This document shows positions 1-6,906 of a DNA stretch of 9,136 nucleotides, piece by piece. The stretch lies in NCBI GenBank assembly GCA_937895775.1, contig CALBLD010000363.1, forward strand, positions 1 to 9,136, in the 5' to 3' direction. The notes beneath the pieces were generated by a model that had not been told where the DNA came from, ran no database searches, and saw only the letters and a program-made list of their open reading frames with translations. The DNA is from an uncultured Clostridia bacterium (lineage in GTDB: Bacteria > Bacillota > Clostridia > Oscillospirales > CAG-272). A program made the translations under genes and the position numbers. Positions within the stretch are counted from its first letter, which is position 1; each line of letters opens with the position of its first letter.

Positions 1-1
1 A

Positions 2-2794
2 AAATATCCTTATGTTGATATCAACGGCAACTGTCTTGAACGTGATCTTTCGTCCGGAAAGCTTGCTTTTGCCAAGACCGGTGAGACACTTGATGTTGAC
101 AAGCTCATATCCGAGGGATATCAGAAATACCCCGCATATCAGAACGATATCAACGGCAACGAAATAAAGTCGGAAAAGCAGCTTGTGCTTTCTTCGACGA
201 AGACATATTTCAACGAAACGCTCGGAATCAACACGCGCATCGGAGAAAGAAAGTCATATACCGCGTGCGACTCGACCGGTTACTATACCGAACCGCTTGA
301 GTTCTACTTTGACAAGGGCGAAAATACTATTCAGCTTCAGGCACAGCGCGAATCGATGGCTGTCGAATCGATCAGCATTGTTCCGGTAGAGAAGAAGATG
401 TCCTATGAGGATTATCTGAAACTTCACGAGGATGCTCCGAACTATTCGGGAGAAGCTGTGAAGATTCAGGCGGAATATCCGCTCGCAACTTCGGAGAACA
501 CGGTCTACCCGACGAACGACAGAACCTCCTACATAACCGAACCGCAGGATGCGTCGCAGCTGCTTCTCAATGCGATCGGCGGTGACGGAGGAGAAAAGTG
601 GAAGAACATCGGTCAGTGGGTGCGCTGGAACATCGAGGTTCCCGAGACCGGCTGGTATCAGATCACGCTTCGTTTCAAGCAGAGCGTACTTGAAGGAACC
701 TTCTCGTCGAGAACCCTCCGCGTAGCTACCGCGAGCATGCTTGCCGAAGGTAAGCTGCCCGAGATTCCGTTTGAGGAAGCTTATTATCTGCAGTTCAACT
801 ACAGCGACGACTGGCAGACCGCTGCATTGAACAACGGTAACACCACTTTCAAGATTTACCTTGAAAAAGGTGTCAACCAGATAGAGCTTGAGTCGTCGCT
901 CGGTAACATGGCTGAGATACTCCGCCGCGTAAATGCATCGATGACGACGGTCAATGCGATCTATATAAAGATACTGATGATTACAGGTTCCGAACCCGAC
1001 TCGAACCGTGACTACGGATTTTACCGTATAATGCCGGATGACGTAGACGAGCTTCTTCGTCAGGCGAGAGAGCTTGAATCGATCTCCGAAGCGTTCAGCA
1101 AGGTGACCAAATCGACCGGTTCGCATGCGAAGACACTTGACAAGGTCGCAATGCTTCTTGAACGTATGGGTTCGGACGAGAGCAAGATCGCAGGCAACCT
1201 TGACAACCTCAAGGAAAACCTCGGTACGCTCGGAACATGGCTTCAGACATCGACCGAACAACCTCTTGAGATCGACTACATAATAGCGGAAGCTCCCGGA
1301 ACCGATGTCGGCAAAACCCACAAGGCAAACGACTCTTTCTTCCAGGCGTTCTGGTTTGAGATGATTCAGTTTGCACGTTCGTTTGTATCCGATTACAACA
1401 CACTCGGATCGATGGAAGTTGTAAGCGAAGGAAATACCGTTGAGGTCTGGACAACGCTCGGACGCGACCAGGCTCAGATAATCCGAAATCTTATAAATAC
1501 CGATTTCAATAAGTCCCACCCCGGAATTTCGGTCGAACTCAAGCTGGTCGCCGGAGGCTCGCTGCTTCCGTCGGTTCTCGCAGGTGTCGGACCCGATGTT
1601 TCGATGGGTCACGGCTCAAGTGATGTCATTAACTGGGCGATACGTTCGGCGGTCGTTCCGCTTAATGATATGGAAGGAATTGAAGAGGTTGTCGGAAAGT
1701 TTGACGAAAAAGAGGGCTATCTCGGCGGACACTTTACCGAGAGCGGCGATTTCGTTGACGGATATTTCACACAGGCGGCAATTATTCCGCTTGAACTGTT
1801 CGGCGAATTTGATCCGGACGGAGACGGCAAGGATTTCGAAACCAACGTAACGCTTTACGGACTTCCCGAAACCCAGTCCTTCTCGATGATGTTCTATCGT
1901 GCCGACGTCTTCCAGAACCTCGGCATCAATCCCCCGAAAACATGGGATGAACTTGTTGCCGCACTTCCGATTCTTCAGAACAACCACATGGAGATTGCGA
2001 TGCCTAACTCGCTCGCCGGACTCAACCTGTTCAACTATCAGATGGGCGGAGACCTTTATGCCGACAACGGAAAGAGAATAGGTCTTGATACAGACGTTGC
2101 TCTTACCGCATTCGACTACATGTGCTCCTTCTTCTCAAAATACAAATGTCCGTATACTTACAGTTTCGCCACCAGATTCAGAACCGGCGAGATTCCGATG
2201 GGTATCATGGATTATACGACTTACACACAGCTTTCGGTATATGCAACCGAGATCAGAGGTCTGTGGGAGTTTGTCGCTCTTCCCGGTGTCGTTCAGTATG
2301 ACGATGCAGGCAATGTTACCGGCATCAACAACACGTCGGTTTCCGGAGTGTCCGCACTCATCATGCTTCATGATGACAAGCGCACAGAGGAGCAGACCGC
2401 TCACGCATGGGAATACATGAAGTGGTACGTCGGAGCCGAGAACCAGTCTTCTTACGCAAACGAGTTGACGGCACTTCTCGGTACGGTATCCAAACACAAT
2501 ACCGCAAACGTTGAGGCACTGTCCTCTCTGTCATGGACTACCAGCGAATATAAGAACCTTATGAGCCAGTTCAACAATCTTTCGGCTGTCCGCGAGTATC
2601 CCGGCGGATATATAATCGGACGCTACGTTTCGTTCGCTTTCCTCGCTGTTTATAACAACAACGCGGTGCCGACCGAATCGATACTTGATTATATAGTCGA
2701 GATAAACAAGGAAATCAGCAGAAAACGTAAGGAATTCAACATGACCTATTATGAGATAACTCAGAACAGCAGTTTTGTTGAAGAAGCGGGTTAG
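2..2794 (+). CDS. Large multidomain ABC-transporter solute-binding protein (CUT1 type), 5'-truncated
   Basis: The reading frame is open from base 2 to the TAA at 2792-2794, giving 930 visible residues, so the true start and any lipoprotein signal lie upstream. The GTG at 185 is internal. Residues are numbered from base 2. About 1-130 is the end of a beta-sandwich (YYTEPLEFYF, then GENTIQL). About 152-330 is a second CBM6/35-like beta domain opening with IQAEYP and containing GQWVRW. About 331-478 is mostly helical (LLRQARELESISEAF, then LGTLGTWL). About 479-930 is a family 1 solute-binding lobe pair with VEVWTTLGRDQ, SVLAGVGPDVSMG, YGLPETQS, PPKTWDEL and a late AHAWEYMKWYVG. An EF-hand-like loop sits in the lobe. 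It should capture an oligosaccharide outside the membrane and deliver it to the two permeases that follow. Typical sugar-binding proteins are about 420-550 residues, so this one is roughly doubled. Long versions like this are recalled from Paenibacillus and clostridia. The substrate cannot be read from the sequence. Confidence 0.88.
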   Translation, partial: KYPYVDINGNCLERDLSSGKLAFAKTGETLDVDKLISEGYQKYPAYQNDINGNEIKSEKQLVLSSTKTYFNETLGINTRIGERKSYTACDSTGYYTEPLEFYFDKGENTIQLQAQRESMAVESISIVPVEKKMSYEDYLKLHEDAPNYSGEAVKIQAEYPLATSENTVYPTNDRTSYITEPQDASQLLLNAIGGDGGEKWKNIGQWVRWNIEVPETGWYQITLRFKQSVLEGTFSSRTLRVATASMLAEGKLPEIPFEEAYYLQFNYSDDWQTAALNNGNTTFKIYLEKGVNQIELESSLGNMAEILRRVNASMTTVNAIYIKILMITGSEPDSNRDYGFYRIMPDDVDELLRQARELESISEAFSKVTKSTGSHAKTLDKVAMLLERMGSDESKIAGNLDNLKENLGTLGTWLQTSTEQPLEIDYIIAEAPGTDVGKTHKANDSFFQAFWFEMIQFARSFVSDYNTLGSMEVVSEGNTVEVWTTLGRDQAQIIRNLINTDFNKSHPGISVELKLVAGGSLLPSVLAGVGPDVSMGHGSSDVINWAIRSAVVPLNDMEGIEEVVGKFDEKEGYLGGHFTESGDFVDGYFTQAAIIPLELFGEFDPDGDGKDFETNVTLYGLPETQSFSMMFYRADVFQNLGINPPKTWDELVAALPILQNNHMEIAMPNSLAGLNLFNYQMGGDLYADNGKRIGLDTDVALTAFDYMCSFFSKYKCPYTYSFATRFRTGEIPMGIMDYTTYTQLSVYATEIRGLWEFVALPGVVQYDDAGNVTGINNTSVSGVSALIMLHDDKRTEEQTAHAWEYMKWYVGAENQSSYANELTALLGTVSKHNTANVEALSSLSWTTSEYKNLMSQFNNLSAVREYPGGYIIGRYVSFAFLAVYNNNAVPTESILDYIVEINKEISRKRKEFNMTYYEITQNSSFVEEAG
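1811..1846 (+). other. EF-hand-like calcium loop within the solute-binding lobe
   Basis: The codons read DPDGDGKDFETN, with Asp at loop positions 1, 3 and 5, Gly at 6 and Asn at 12. YGLP follows a few residues later. Some CUT1 solute-binding proteins carry a structural calcium site at the matching place, for example the alginate-binding AlgQ1/AlgQ2 proteins. Metal binding here is inferred from the spacing of acidic residues. The twelfth position is not the usual Glu, so the site may be variant. Confidence 0.5.
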
Positions 2795-2830
2795 TCCTGT
2801 AAAATAATGAAAAATACGAAATTTCAGAAT

Positions 2831-2840
2831 AAGGAGAGGA
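2831..2840 (+). promoter_or_regulatory. Ribosome binding site of the first permease; decides GTG start
   Basis: AAGGAGAGGA lies in the 52-base gap after the solute-binding gene. The GTG at 2847 is 10 bases after AAGGAG and 6 after AGAGGA. The upstream in-frame TTG at 2841 is only 4 bases after AAGGAG and directly abuts the purine run. GTG is therefore preferred. The gap holds no hairpin followed by a T-run, so transcription probably reads through. Confidence 0.7.
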
Positions 2841-2846
2841 TTGCAG

Positions 2847-3815
2847 GTGTCAGCTAAAACGGCTAACAATACTCAGGACGTGCAGGTAAAAAAGCCCGTC
2901 GCGAGAAAAGATATGACCAAAATGCAGTGGACACTCAAGGAAATGAGACGCAACTGGTTTGCATACATAATGCTTGCCCCTTACTATCTTATCTTCCTGA
3001 CATTCACCATCATTCCCGTCGTTGTATCGCTTGTCCTGAGCTTTACATCATTCAATATGTTGGAGCCTCCGACATTTATATTCATGCAGAATTACATCAG
3101 ACTCTTTCTTGACGATGATATCTTCATTCTTGCATGTCAGAACACGCTTATATTTGCGGCGATCACAGGTCCCGTATCATATTTGCTTTCATTCCTCGTT
3201 GCATGGTTTATCAACGAGCTTTCGCCGAAGATCAGAGCGGTCGTTACCCTGATCTTCTATGCGCCGAACATTGCCGGATCGGTATACATGATCTGGTCGG
3301 TGGCATTCTCGTCCGACTCGTACGGATATGTCAACGGTCTGCTTCTTTATCTCGATCTTATCGACACGCCGATAGCCTTCTTCCAGGATGCCGATTATGT
3401 CATGCCGCTCTGTATAGTGGTTGCGCTCTGGACGTCGCTCGGCACGGCATTCCTGTCATTCATTGCAGGTCTTCAGGTTGTTGACCGTTCGCTTTACGAA
3501 GCTGCGGCGGTTGACGGAGTCAAGAACCGCTGGCAGGAACTCTGGTATGTCACACTGCCGTACATGAAGCCTCAGCTCATGTTCGGTGCAATACTTGCAA
3601 TAACCGGCTCGTTCGGTTTCGGCGGTATCGTTGACGCACTTGCGGGTAACCCGTCGGTTGACTACTGTGCGTGGACGATAACCCACCACCTGAACGACTA
3701 CGGCGGTGCAAGATATGAGATCGGCTATGCGTCCGCGATCGCAACGGTGCTCTTTATCATAATGATAGGCGCAAACGCGGCGGTCAAGAAAATTCTATCG
3801 AAAGTGGGGCAGTAA
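2847..3815 (+). CDS. Sugar ABC transporter permease, MalF/UgpA/LplB-like
   Basis: This 322-residue protein is one half of the membrane channel of a CUT1 carbohydrate importer. Six hydrophobic segments are visible at about 38-68, 93-123, 130-153, 183-212, 244-266 and 291-313. Between segments 4 and 5 is the EAA loop that docks on the ATPase: EAAAVDGVKNRW starting at Glu218, followed by LWYVTLPYMKP. It matches the EAAxxDGA...LP signature, with Val replacing the usual Ala after DG. The length of about 320 residues and the basic, hydrophilic N-terminus before the first span fit the LplB/UgpA-type subunit. The GTG start at 2847 is chosen over TTG at 2841 because its ribosome site spacing is better; the choice changes only two residues. 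It follows the solute-binding gene and ends 2 bases before its partner permease, so the two should be translated together. No ATPase gene is next to it. The substrate is unknown. Confidence 0.93.
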   Translation: MSAKTANNTQDVQVKKPVARKDMTKMQWTLKEMRRNWFAYIMLAPYYLIFLTFTIIPVVVSLVLSFTSFNMLEPPTFIFMQNYIRLFLDDDIFILACQNTLIFAAITGPVSYLLSFLVAWFINELSPKIRAVVTLIFYAPNIAGSVYMIWSVAFSSDSYGYVNGLLLYLDLIDTPIAFFQDADYVMPLCIVVALWTSLGTAFLSFIAGLQVVDRSLYEAAAVDGVKNRWQELWYVTLPYMKPQLMFGAILAITGSFGFGGIVDALAGNPSVDYCAWTITHHLNDYGGARYEIGYASAIATVLFIIMIGANAAVKKILSKVGQ

Positions 3816-3817
3816 CG

Positions 3818-4699
3818 ATGGCAAGAGTATCGAAATTAAGAACAAGAAAACATACCGTCGTTCTGAACCGCTCAAGGGGCGGAGATGCCGGAATCGCTTT
3901 CTTCCTTATAATAATGGGCGCATTCATGTTCCTGCCCATGCTTTACACGATCATGCAGTCGCTCAAGCCGCTTGACGAGCTTTGGGTCTTCCCCCCGAAA
4001 TTCTATGTTACGTCACCGACGCTTAAGAATTTCAAGGACCTGTTCAAGCTGATGAATCAGAACTGGGTGCCTTTCTCAAGATACCTCTTCAACACGATTC
4101 TTATATCGGTCGGAGGAACCTTCGGCAACCTCTTCCTTTCATCGATGGCGGCATACGTGCTGTCGAAGATCAAGTTCCCGGGAAGAGACGGACTTTTCCA
4201 GCTTATCGTCCTTTCGCTGATGTTCCATCAGACGGTCGGCGCGATAGCAAACTTCATTATAATGTCGAAACTTCATTGGGTTGATACACTCTGGGCAATA
4301 ATCATACCCGCATGGGGATCAACACTCGGGCTGTACCTTATGAAACAGTTCATGGAGTCATCGGTATCTGACGCGGTTCTTGAATCCGCGCGTCTTGACG
4401 GTGCAAGTGAAATCCGGACATTCTGGACGATAGCGATGCCGATGGTTAAACCGGCGTGGCTGACGCTTATAGTTTACTCCTTCAAGGATCTGTGGAACAC
4501 AGGCTCCACGATCTATGTTTACTCCGAACAGCTCAAGACCTTCAGCTATGCGATAGGACAGATCCTGTCGGGAGGTATCGTGCGTTCGGGCGCGGGAGCA
4601 GCCTCAACCGTCGTTATGATGATCGTGCCGATCGCGGTCTTCGTCATATCGCAGTCGAACATCATCGAGACGATGGCATCGTCCGGTATGAAGGATTAA
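3818..4699 (+). CDS. Carbohydrate ABC transporter permease, MalG/UgpE/YcjP-like
   Basis: This 293-residue protein is the second channel subunit. Hydrophobic spans occur at about 24-48, 89-114, 125-150, 156-176, 212-228 and 262-280. The EAA loop begins at Glu189 (ESARLDGASEIRTFW, then IAMPMVKP), close to the classical pattern. The protein ends in IIETMASSGMKD, a variant of the 'GxxxGAVKG'-like tail common in MalG-type subunits. The basic N-terminus (about residues 4-20) fits a cytoplasmic start. The ATG is 2 bases after the TAA of the first permease, preceded only by a weak GTGGGG at 3804-3809, which suggests translational coupling and a matched subunit ratio. The stop codon overlaps the ribosome site of the next gene, tying the Yip1 protein to transporter expression. 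With its partner it would form the translocation pore for whatever the large solute-binding protein delivers. Confidence 0.93.
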   Translation: MARVSKLRTRKHTVVLNRSRGGDAGIAFFLIIMGAFMFLPMLYTIMQSLKPLDELWVFPPKFYVTSPTLKNFKDLFKLMNQNWVPFSRYLFNTILISVGGTFGNLFLSSMAAYVLSKIKFPGRDGLFQLIVLSLMFHQTVGAIANFIIMSKLHWVDTLWAIIIPAWGSTLGLYLMKQFMESSVSDAVLESARLDGASEIRTFWTIAMPMVKPAWLTLIVYSFKDLWNTGSTIYVYSEQLKTFSYAIGQILSGGIVRSGAGAASTVVMMIVPIAVFVISQSNIIETMASSGMKD

Positions 4700-4704
4700 G
4701 GAGG
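4698..4704 (+). promoter_or_regulatory. Strong ribosome binding site overlapping the permease stop codon
   Basis: AAGGAGG begins on the last two bases of the TAA at 4697-4699 of the second permease. It lies 6 bases before the ATG at 4711 and only 3 before the ATG at 4708, so 4711 is the better start. Ribosomes ending on the permease finish on top of this site, a typical arrangement for coupled translation. Confidence 0.8.
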
Positions 4705-4710
4705 TATATG

Positions 4711-6885
4711 ATGAAGAGATTTACAAAAACATTTGCTGTTTTTTGCGCAATACTGATGATTGCTCTCGGAAGTGTATCCTCATTTGCCGCTTCTTACAGC
4801 ACATATACCTATTCGATCGACGGCGAACAGCTGCCGTCACCGGATGCCTACACTCCCGAAAAGGTTATCGATTCTAAGAAGATCGGTCTTGAAAAGGCAC
4901 TCAATGCGCCGACGGCGATCGAAGTCGATAATGACGGCAATGTTTATATTGCCGACCCCAACAACAACAGAATTGTTGTTCTCAACCGGTATTATGCATA
5001 CAAGTATGAAATAAGCACATTTGTCAACAGCGACGGCGTTGCCGACTCGCTCAGCGGGGCGGAAGGACTTTTCATATGGGAAGGCTATACGATCGAGAAT
5101 GAGGAGTACATAAAGGAAAAACTCATTTATGTAGCAGATACGTTGAACCGCAGAATTGTTGTGTTTGATGCCGAAGGCAATTATATACGCACGATAAGGG
5201 AGCCTTCCGGAGAAGTTATCGACGCAAGCGAAATCTACAGACCGGTAGCTCTTGCGGTTGACTCTTCGGGAAGAATATATGTTGTTTCGTCAATGACATA
5301 TCAGGGAATCATCTCGCTTACGAACGAAGGCGAATTTGCCGGATACATAGGTGCTCAGAAGGTTACTTACAACGCACTCCAGCTTATCTGGAGAAAATTC
5401 CAGAGTGCGGAGCAGCTGGCGAAGCAGGATAAGAACATTTCGACCGAATACAACAATATCGCAATAGACGATGAGGGGTTTGTTTACGTAACAAACGGCG
5501 CGATTGAGGAATCGACACTTTCAAGTGCGATCCGCTCCGGAAACGATGATTACGCACCGGTAAAGAAGCTCAATACATCGGGAACCGATATAATGAGAAG
5601 AAACGGCTTCTTCATGCCCGCGGGTGAGATAACATTCAGATCATACGCCCGCACATCGGAAGGAAGCACCGTTCCTTACGGTCCGTCACACATCGTTGAC
5701 GTTGCGCTCGGACCGGCAAACACATGGTCGATAATCGATGATAAGAGATCAAAGATTTACACATACGACGACAACGGCAATCTTTTGTTCGCATTCGGCG
5801 ACATGGGTACCCAGATGGGTAACATGCAGAAGGTATGTTCGATCACCTATCAGGATGAAAAAATGATTGTGCTTGATAAGCAGACATCTTCCTTTACGGT
5901 TTATTCAAGAACCGATTACGGAGATCTGCTTATAACCGCGATTGAAAACAACAACAAGCGTATGTATTCGCGTGCGCTTGACGACTGGAACGAAATACTC
6001 AAGAGCAACAACAACTTTGATGCTGCCTATATAGGAATAGGAAAGGCATACTACCGTCTCGGACAGTGGGAAACCGCGATGGACTATTTCGAGCGCGCAT
6101 ACGACACCGATAATTACTCGGACGCGTTCGGTAAATGGCGTAAGGAATGGGTAGAAAAGTATATCTGGGTCATTCCGATCGTGGTAATTGTCTTCTGCGT
6201 TGCGGTTGCCGAATTCTTCAAGTTCGCAAACAGAGTAAACAGAAAAGCAACTGTTTCGGGCAAAAAGAAAACCTTCTGGGAAGAAGTGCTGTACGCATTC
6301 CATCTCATATTCCATCCGTTTGACGGATTCTGGGATCTGAAGCATGAAAAACGAGGCTCTGTACGCGCGGCATTCTTTATTCTTGCGCTTGCAGTCGCAT
6401 CCTTTGCTTATCAGAGCATCGGACGTGCATACATTTTCAACCCGCGCGGCGGATACACGAGTATAATCGGACAGCTGTCCGGACTTCTGGTACCGATAAT
6501 CCTGGGTTCGACAGCGAACTGGTGTCTGACAACGCTGTTTGACGGCGAAGGAAGCTTCAAGGATATCTTTGTCGCCATCTGCTACAGTCTGACACCGATA
6601 GTAATGTTTGTTCCGCTTGCAACACTTCTCACACATATTGTCACGAATTCCGAAGCAGGTTTTGTAAATCTTCTCCTCGGACTCTGCTATGTCTGGGTGG
6701 GAATGCTCCTGTTCTTCGGAACCATGGTTACACATGATTACTCTATGGGCAAGAACGTAATTACCCTTTTGGGTACAGTGGTATGTGCCTGCGTTATCAT
6801 GTTCATCATGGTACTGTTCTCGAGTCTGCTTATGAAGATGGTATCTTTCGTTTCGCAGATCATCACCGAAGTAACATACGGATAA
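4711..6885 (+). CDS. Exported NHL-propeller/TPR protein with Yip1-like membrane domain
   Basis: This 724-residue protein has a signal peptide at 1-27 (basic start, hydrophobic 8-20, cleavage near SSFAA). A short conserved-looking lead-in, PSPDAYTPE, sits at 42-50. About 66-410 holds six repeats of the NHL/propeller type, such as DNDGNVYIADPNNNRIVVL, AVDSSGRIYVV and IDDEGFVYV. About 411-475 is TPR-like, the clearest unit being GKAYYRLGQWETAMDYFERA. One span lies at 484-504. A basic, probably cytoplasmic loop at 505-549 leads into a Yip1-like domain at about 535-715 with spans near 550-570, 584-606, 618-640, 650-671 and 685-707. The positive-inside rule puts the propeller and TPR outside the cell. 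The family has no established function known to me. A scaffold or sensor role beside the transporter is inferred from the operon. An in-frame start as early as 4456 is possible but would run inside the permease and hide the signal peptide, so it is rejected. Confidence 0.85.
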   Translation: MKRFTKTFAVFCAILMIALGSVSSFAASYSTYTYSIDGEQLPSPDAYTPEKVIDSKKIGLEKALNAPTAIEVDNDGNVYIADPNNNRIVVLNRYYAYKYEISTFVNSDGVADSLSGAEGLFIWEGYTIENEEYIKEKLIYVADTLNRRIVVFDAEGNYIRTIREPSGEVIDASEIYRPVALAVDSSGRIYVVSSMTYQGIISLTNEGEFAGYIGAQKVTYNALQLIWRKFQSAEQLAKQDKNISTEYNNIAIDDEGFVYVTNGAIEESTLSSAIRSGNDDYAPVKKLNTSGTDIMRRNGFFMPAGEITFRSYARTSEGSTVPYGPSHIVDVALGPANTWSIIDDKRSKIYTYDDNGNLLFAFGDMGTQMGNMQKVCSITYQDEKMIVLDKQTSSFTVYSRTDYGDLLITAIENNNKRMYSRALDDWNEILKSNNNFDAAYIGIGKAYYRLGQWETAMDYFERAYDTDNYSDAFGKWRKEWVEKYIWVIPIVVIVFCVAVAEFFKFANRVNRKATVSGKKKTFWEEVLYAFHLIFHPFDGFWDLKHEKRGSVRAAFFILALAVASFAYQSIGRAYIFNPRGGYTSIIGQLSGLLVPIILGSTANWCLTTLFDGEGSFKDIFVAICYSLTPIVMFVPLATLLTHIVTNSEAGFVNLLLGLCYVWVGMLLFFGTMVTHDYSMGKNVITLLGTVVCACVIMFIMVLFSSLLMKMVSFVSQIITEVTYG
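4906..5940 (+). repeat. Six NHL-like propeller repeats in the Yip1 protein
   Basis: Protein-level repeats fall at about residues 66-101, 118-161, 177-213, 247-293, 326-363 and 374-410. Each has a core 'hydrophobic-x-hydrophobic-D-x-x-G-x-hydrophobic-Y-hydrophobic' strand pair and then a strand ending in a turn such as DAEGNYI, TNEGEFA or DDNGNLL. Blades 1 and 2 are the most regular (ADPNNNRIVVL and ADTLNRRIVVF). Blades 4 and 6 are degenerate. Longer inserts lie between blades 3 and 4 (about 214-246) and between 4 and 5 (about 294-325). A six-bladed ring is the natural reading, but blade boundaries were set by eye. Confidence 0.65.
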
Positions 6886-6887
6886 AA

Positions 6888-6895
6888 GGAAGGAG
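6888..6895 (+). promoter_or_regulatory. Ribosome binding site of the DUF5696 gene, long spacing
   Basis: GGAAGGAG lies in the 21-base gap after the Yip1 gene. The distance from its end to the ATG at 6907 is 11 bases, slightly longer than usual, and the spacer is A/T-rich. The ATG is immediately followed by a clear signal peptide, so the start is kept despite the spacing. Confidence 0.6.
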
Positions 6896-6906
6896 TACAG
6901 ATATAA

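Noticed and set aside
185..187. GTG as the start of the solute-binding gene
   Set aside because: The frame stays open to base 2 with coding-like sequence, there is no ribosome site before 185, and no signal peptide follows it.
254..1612. A 452-codon open frame on the minus strand
   Set aside because: It lies entirely opposite the solute-binding gene, has no recognisable domain and is rich in Cys, Arg and His as expected of a shadow frame. It arises because the sense gene avoids TTA, CTA and TCA codons in that register.
2841..2843. TTG as the start of the first permease
   Set aside because: It directly abuts the purine-rich ribosome site, with only 4 bases after AAGGAG; GTG at 2847 has better spacing.
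2795..2846. Possible terminator or promoter between the receptor and first permease
   Set aside because: The 52-base gap is A-rich but shows no stable inverted repeat with a T-run and no convincing -35/-10 pair.
4456..4710. N-terminal extension of the Yip1 protein into the second permease
   Set aside because: It would overlap the permease by 244 bases, and it places the clear signal peptide inside the protein. A strong ribosome site stands right before 4711.
5905..6735. A 276-codon open frame on the minus strand
   Set aside because: It is antisense to the Yip1 gene, with low-complexity, Cys/Arg-rich translation and no ribosome site. It is treated as a shadow.
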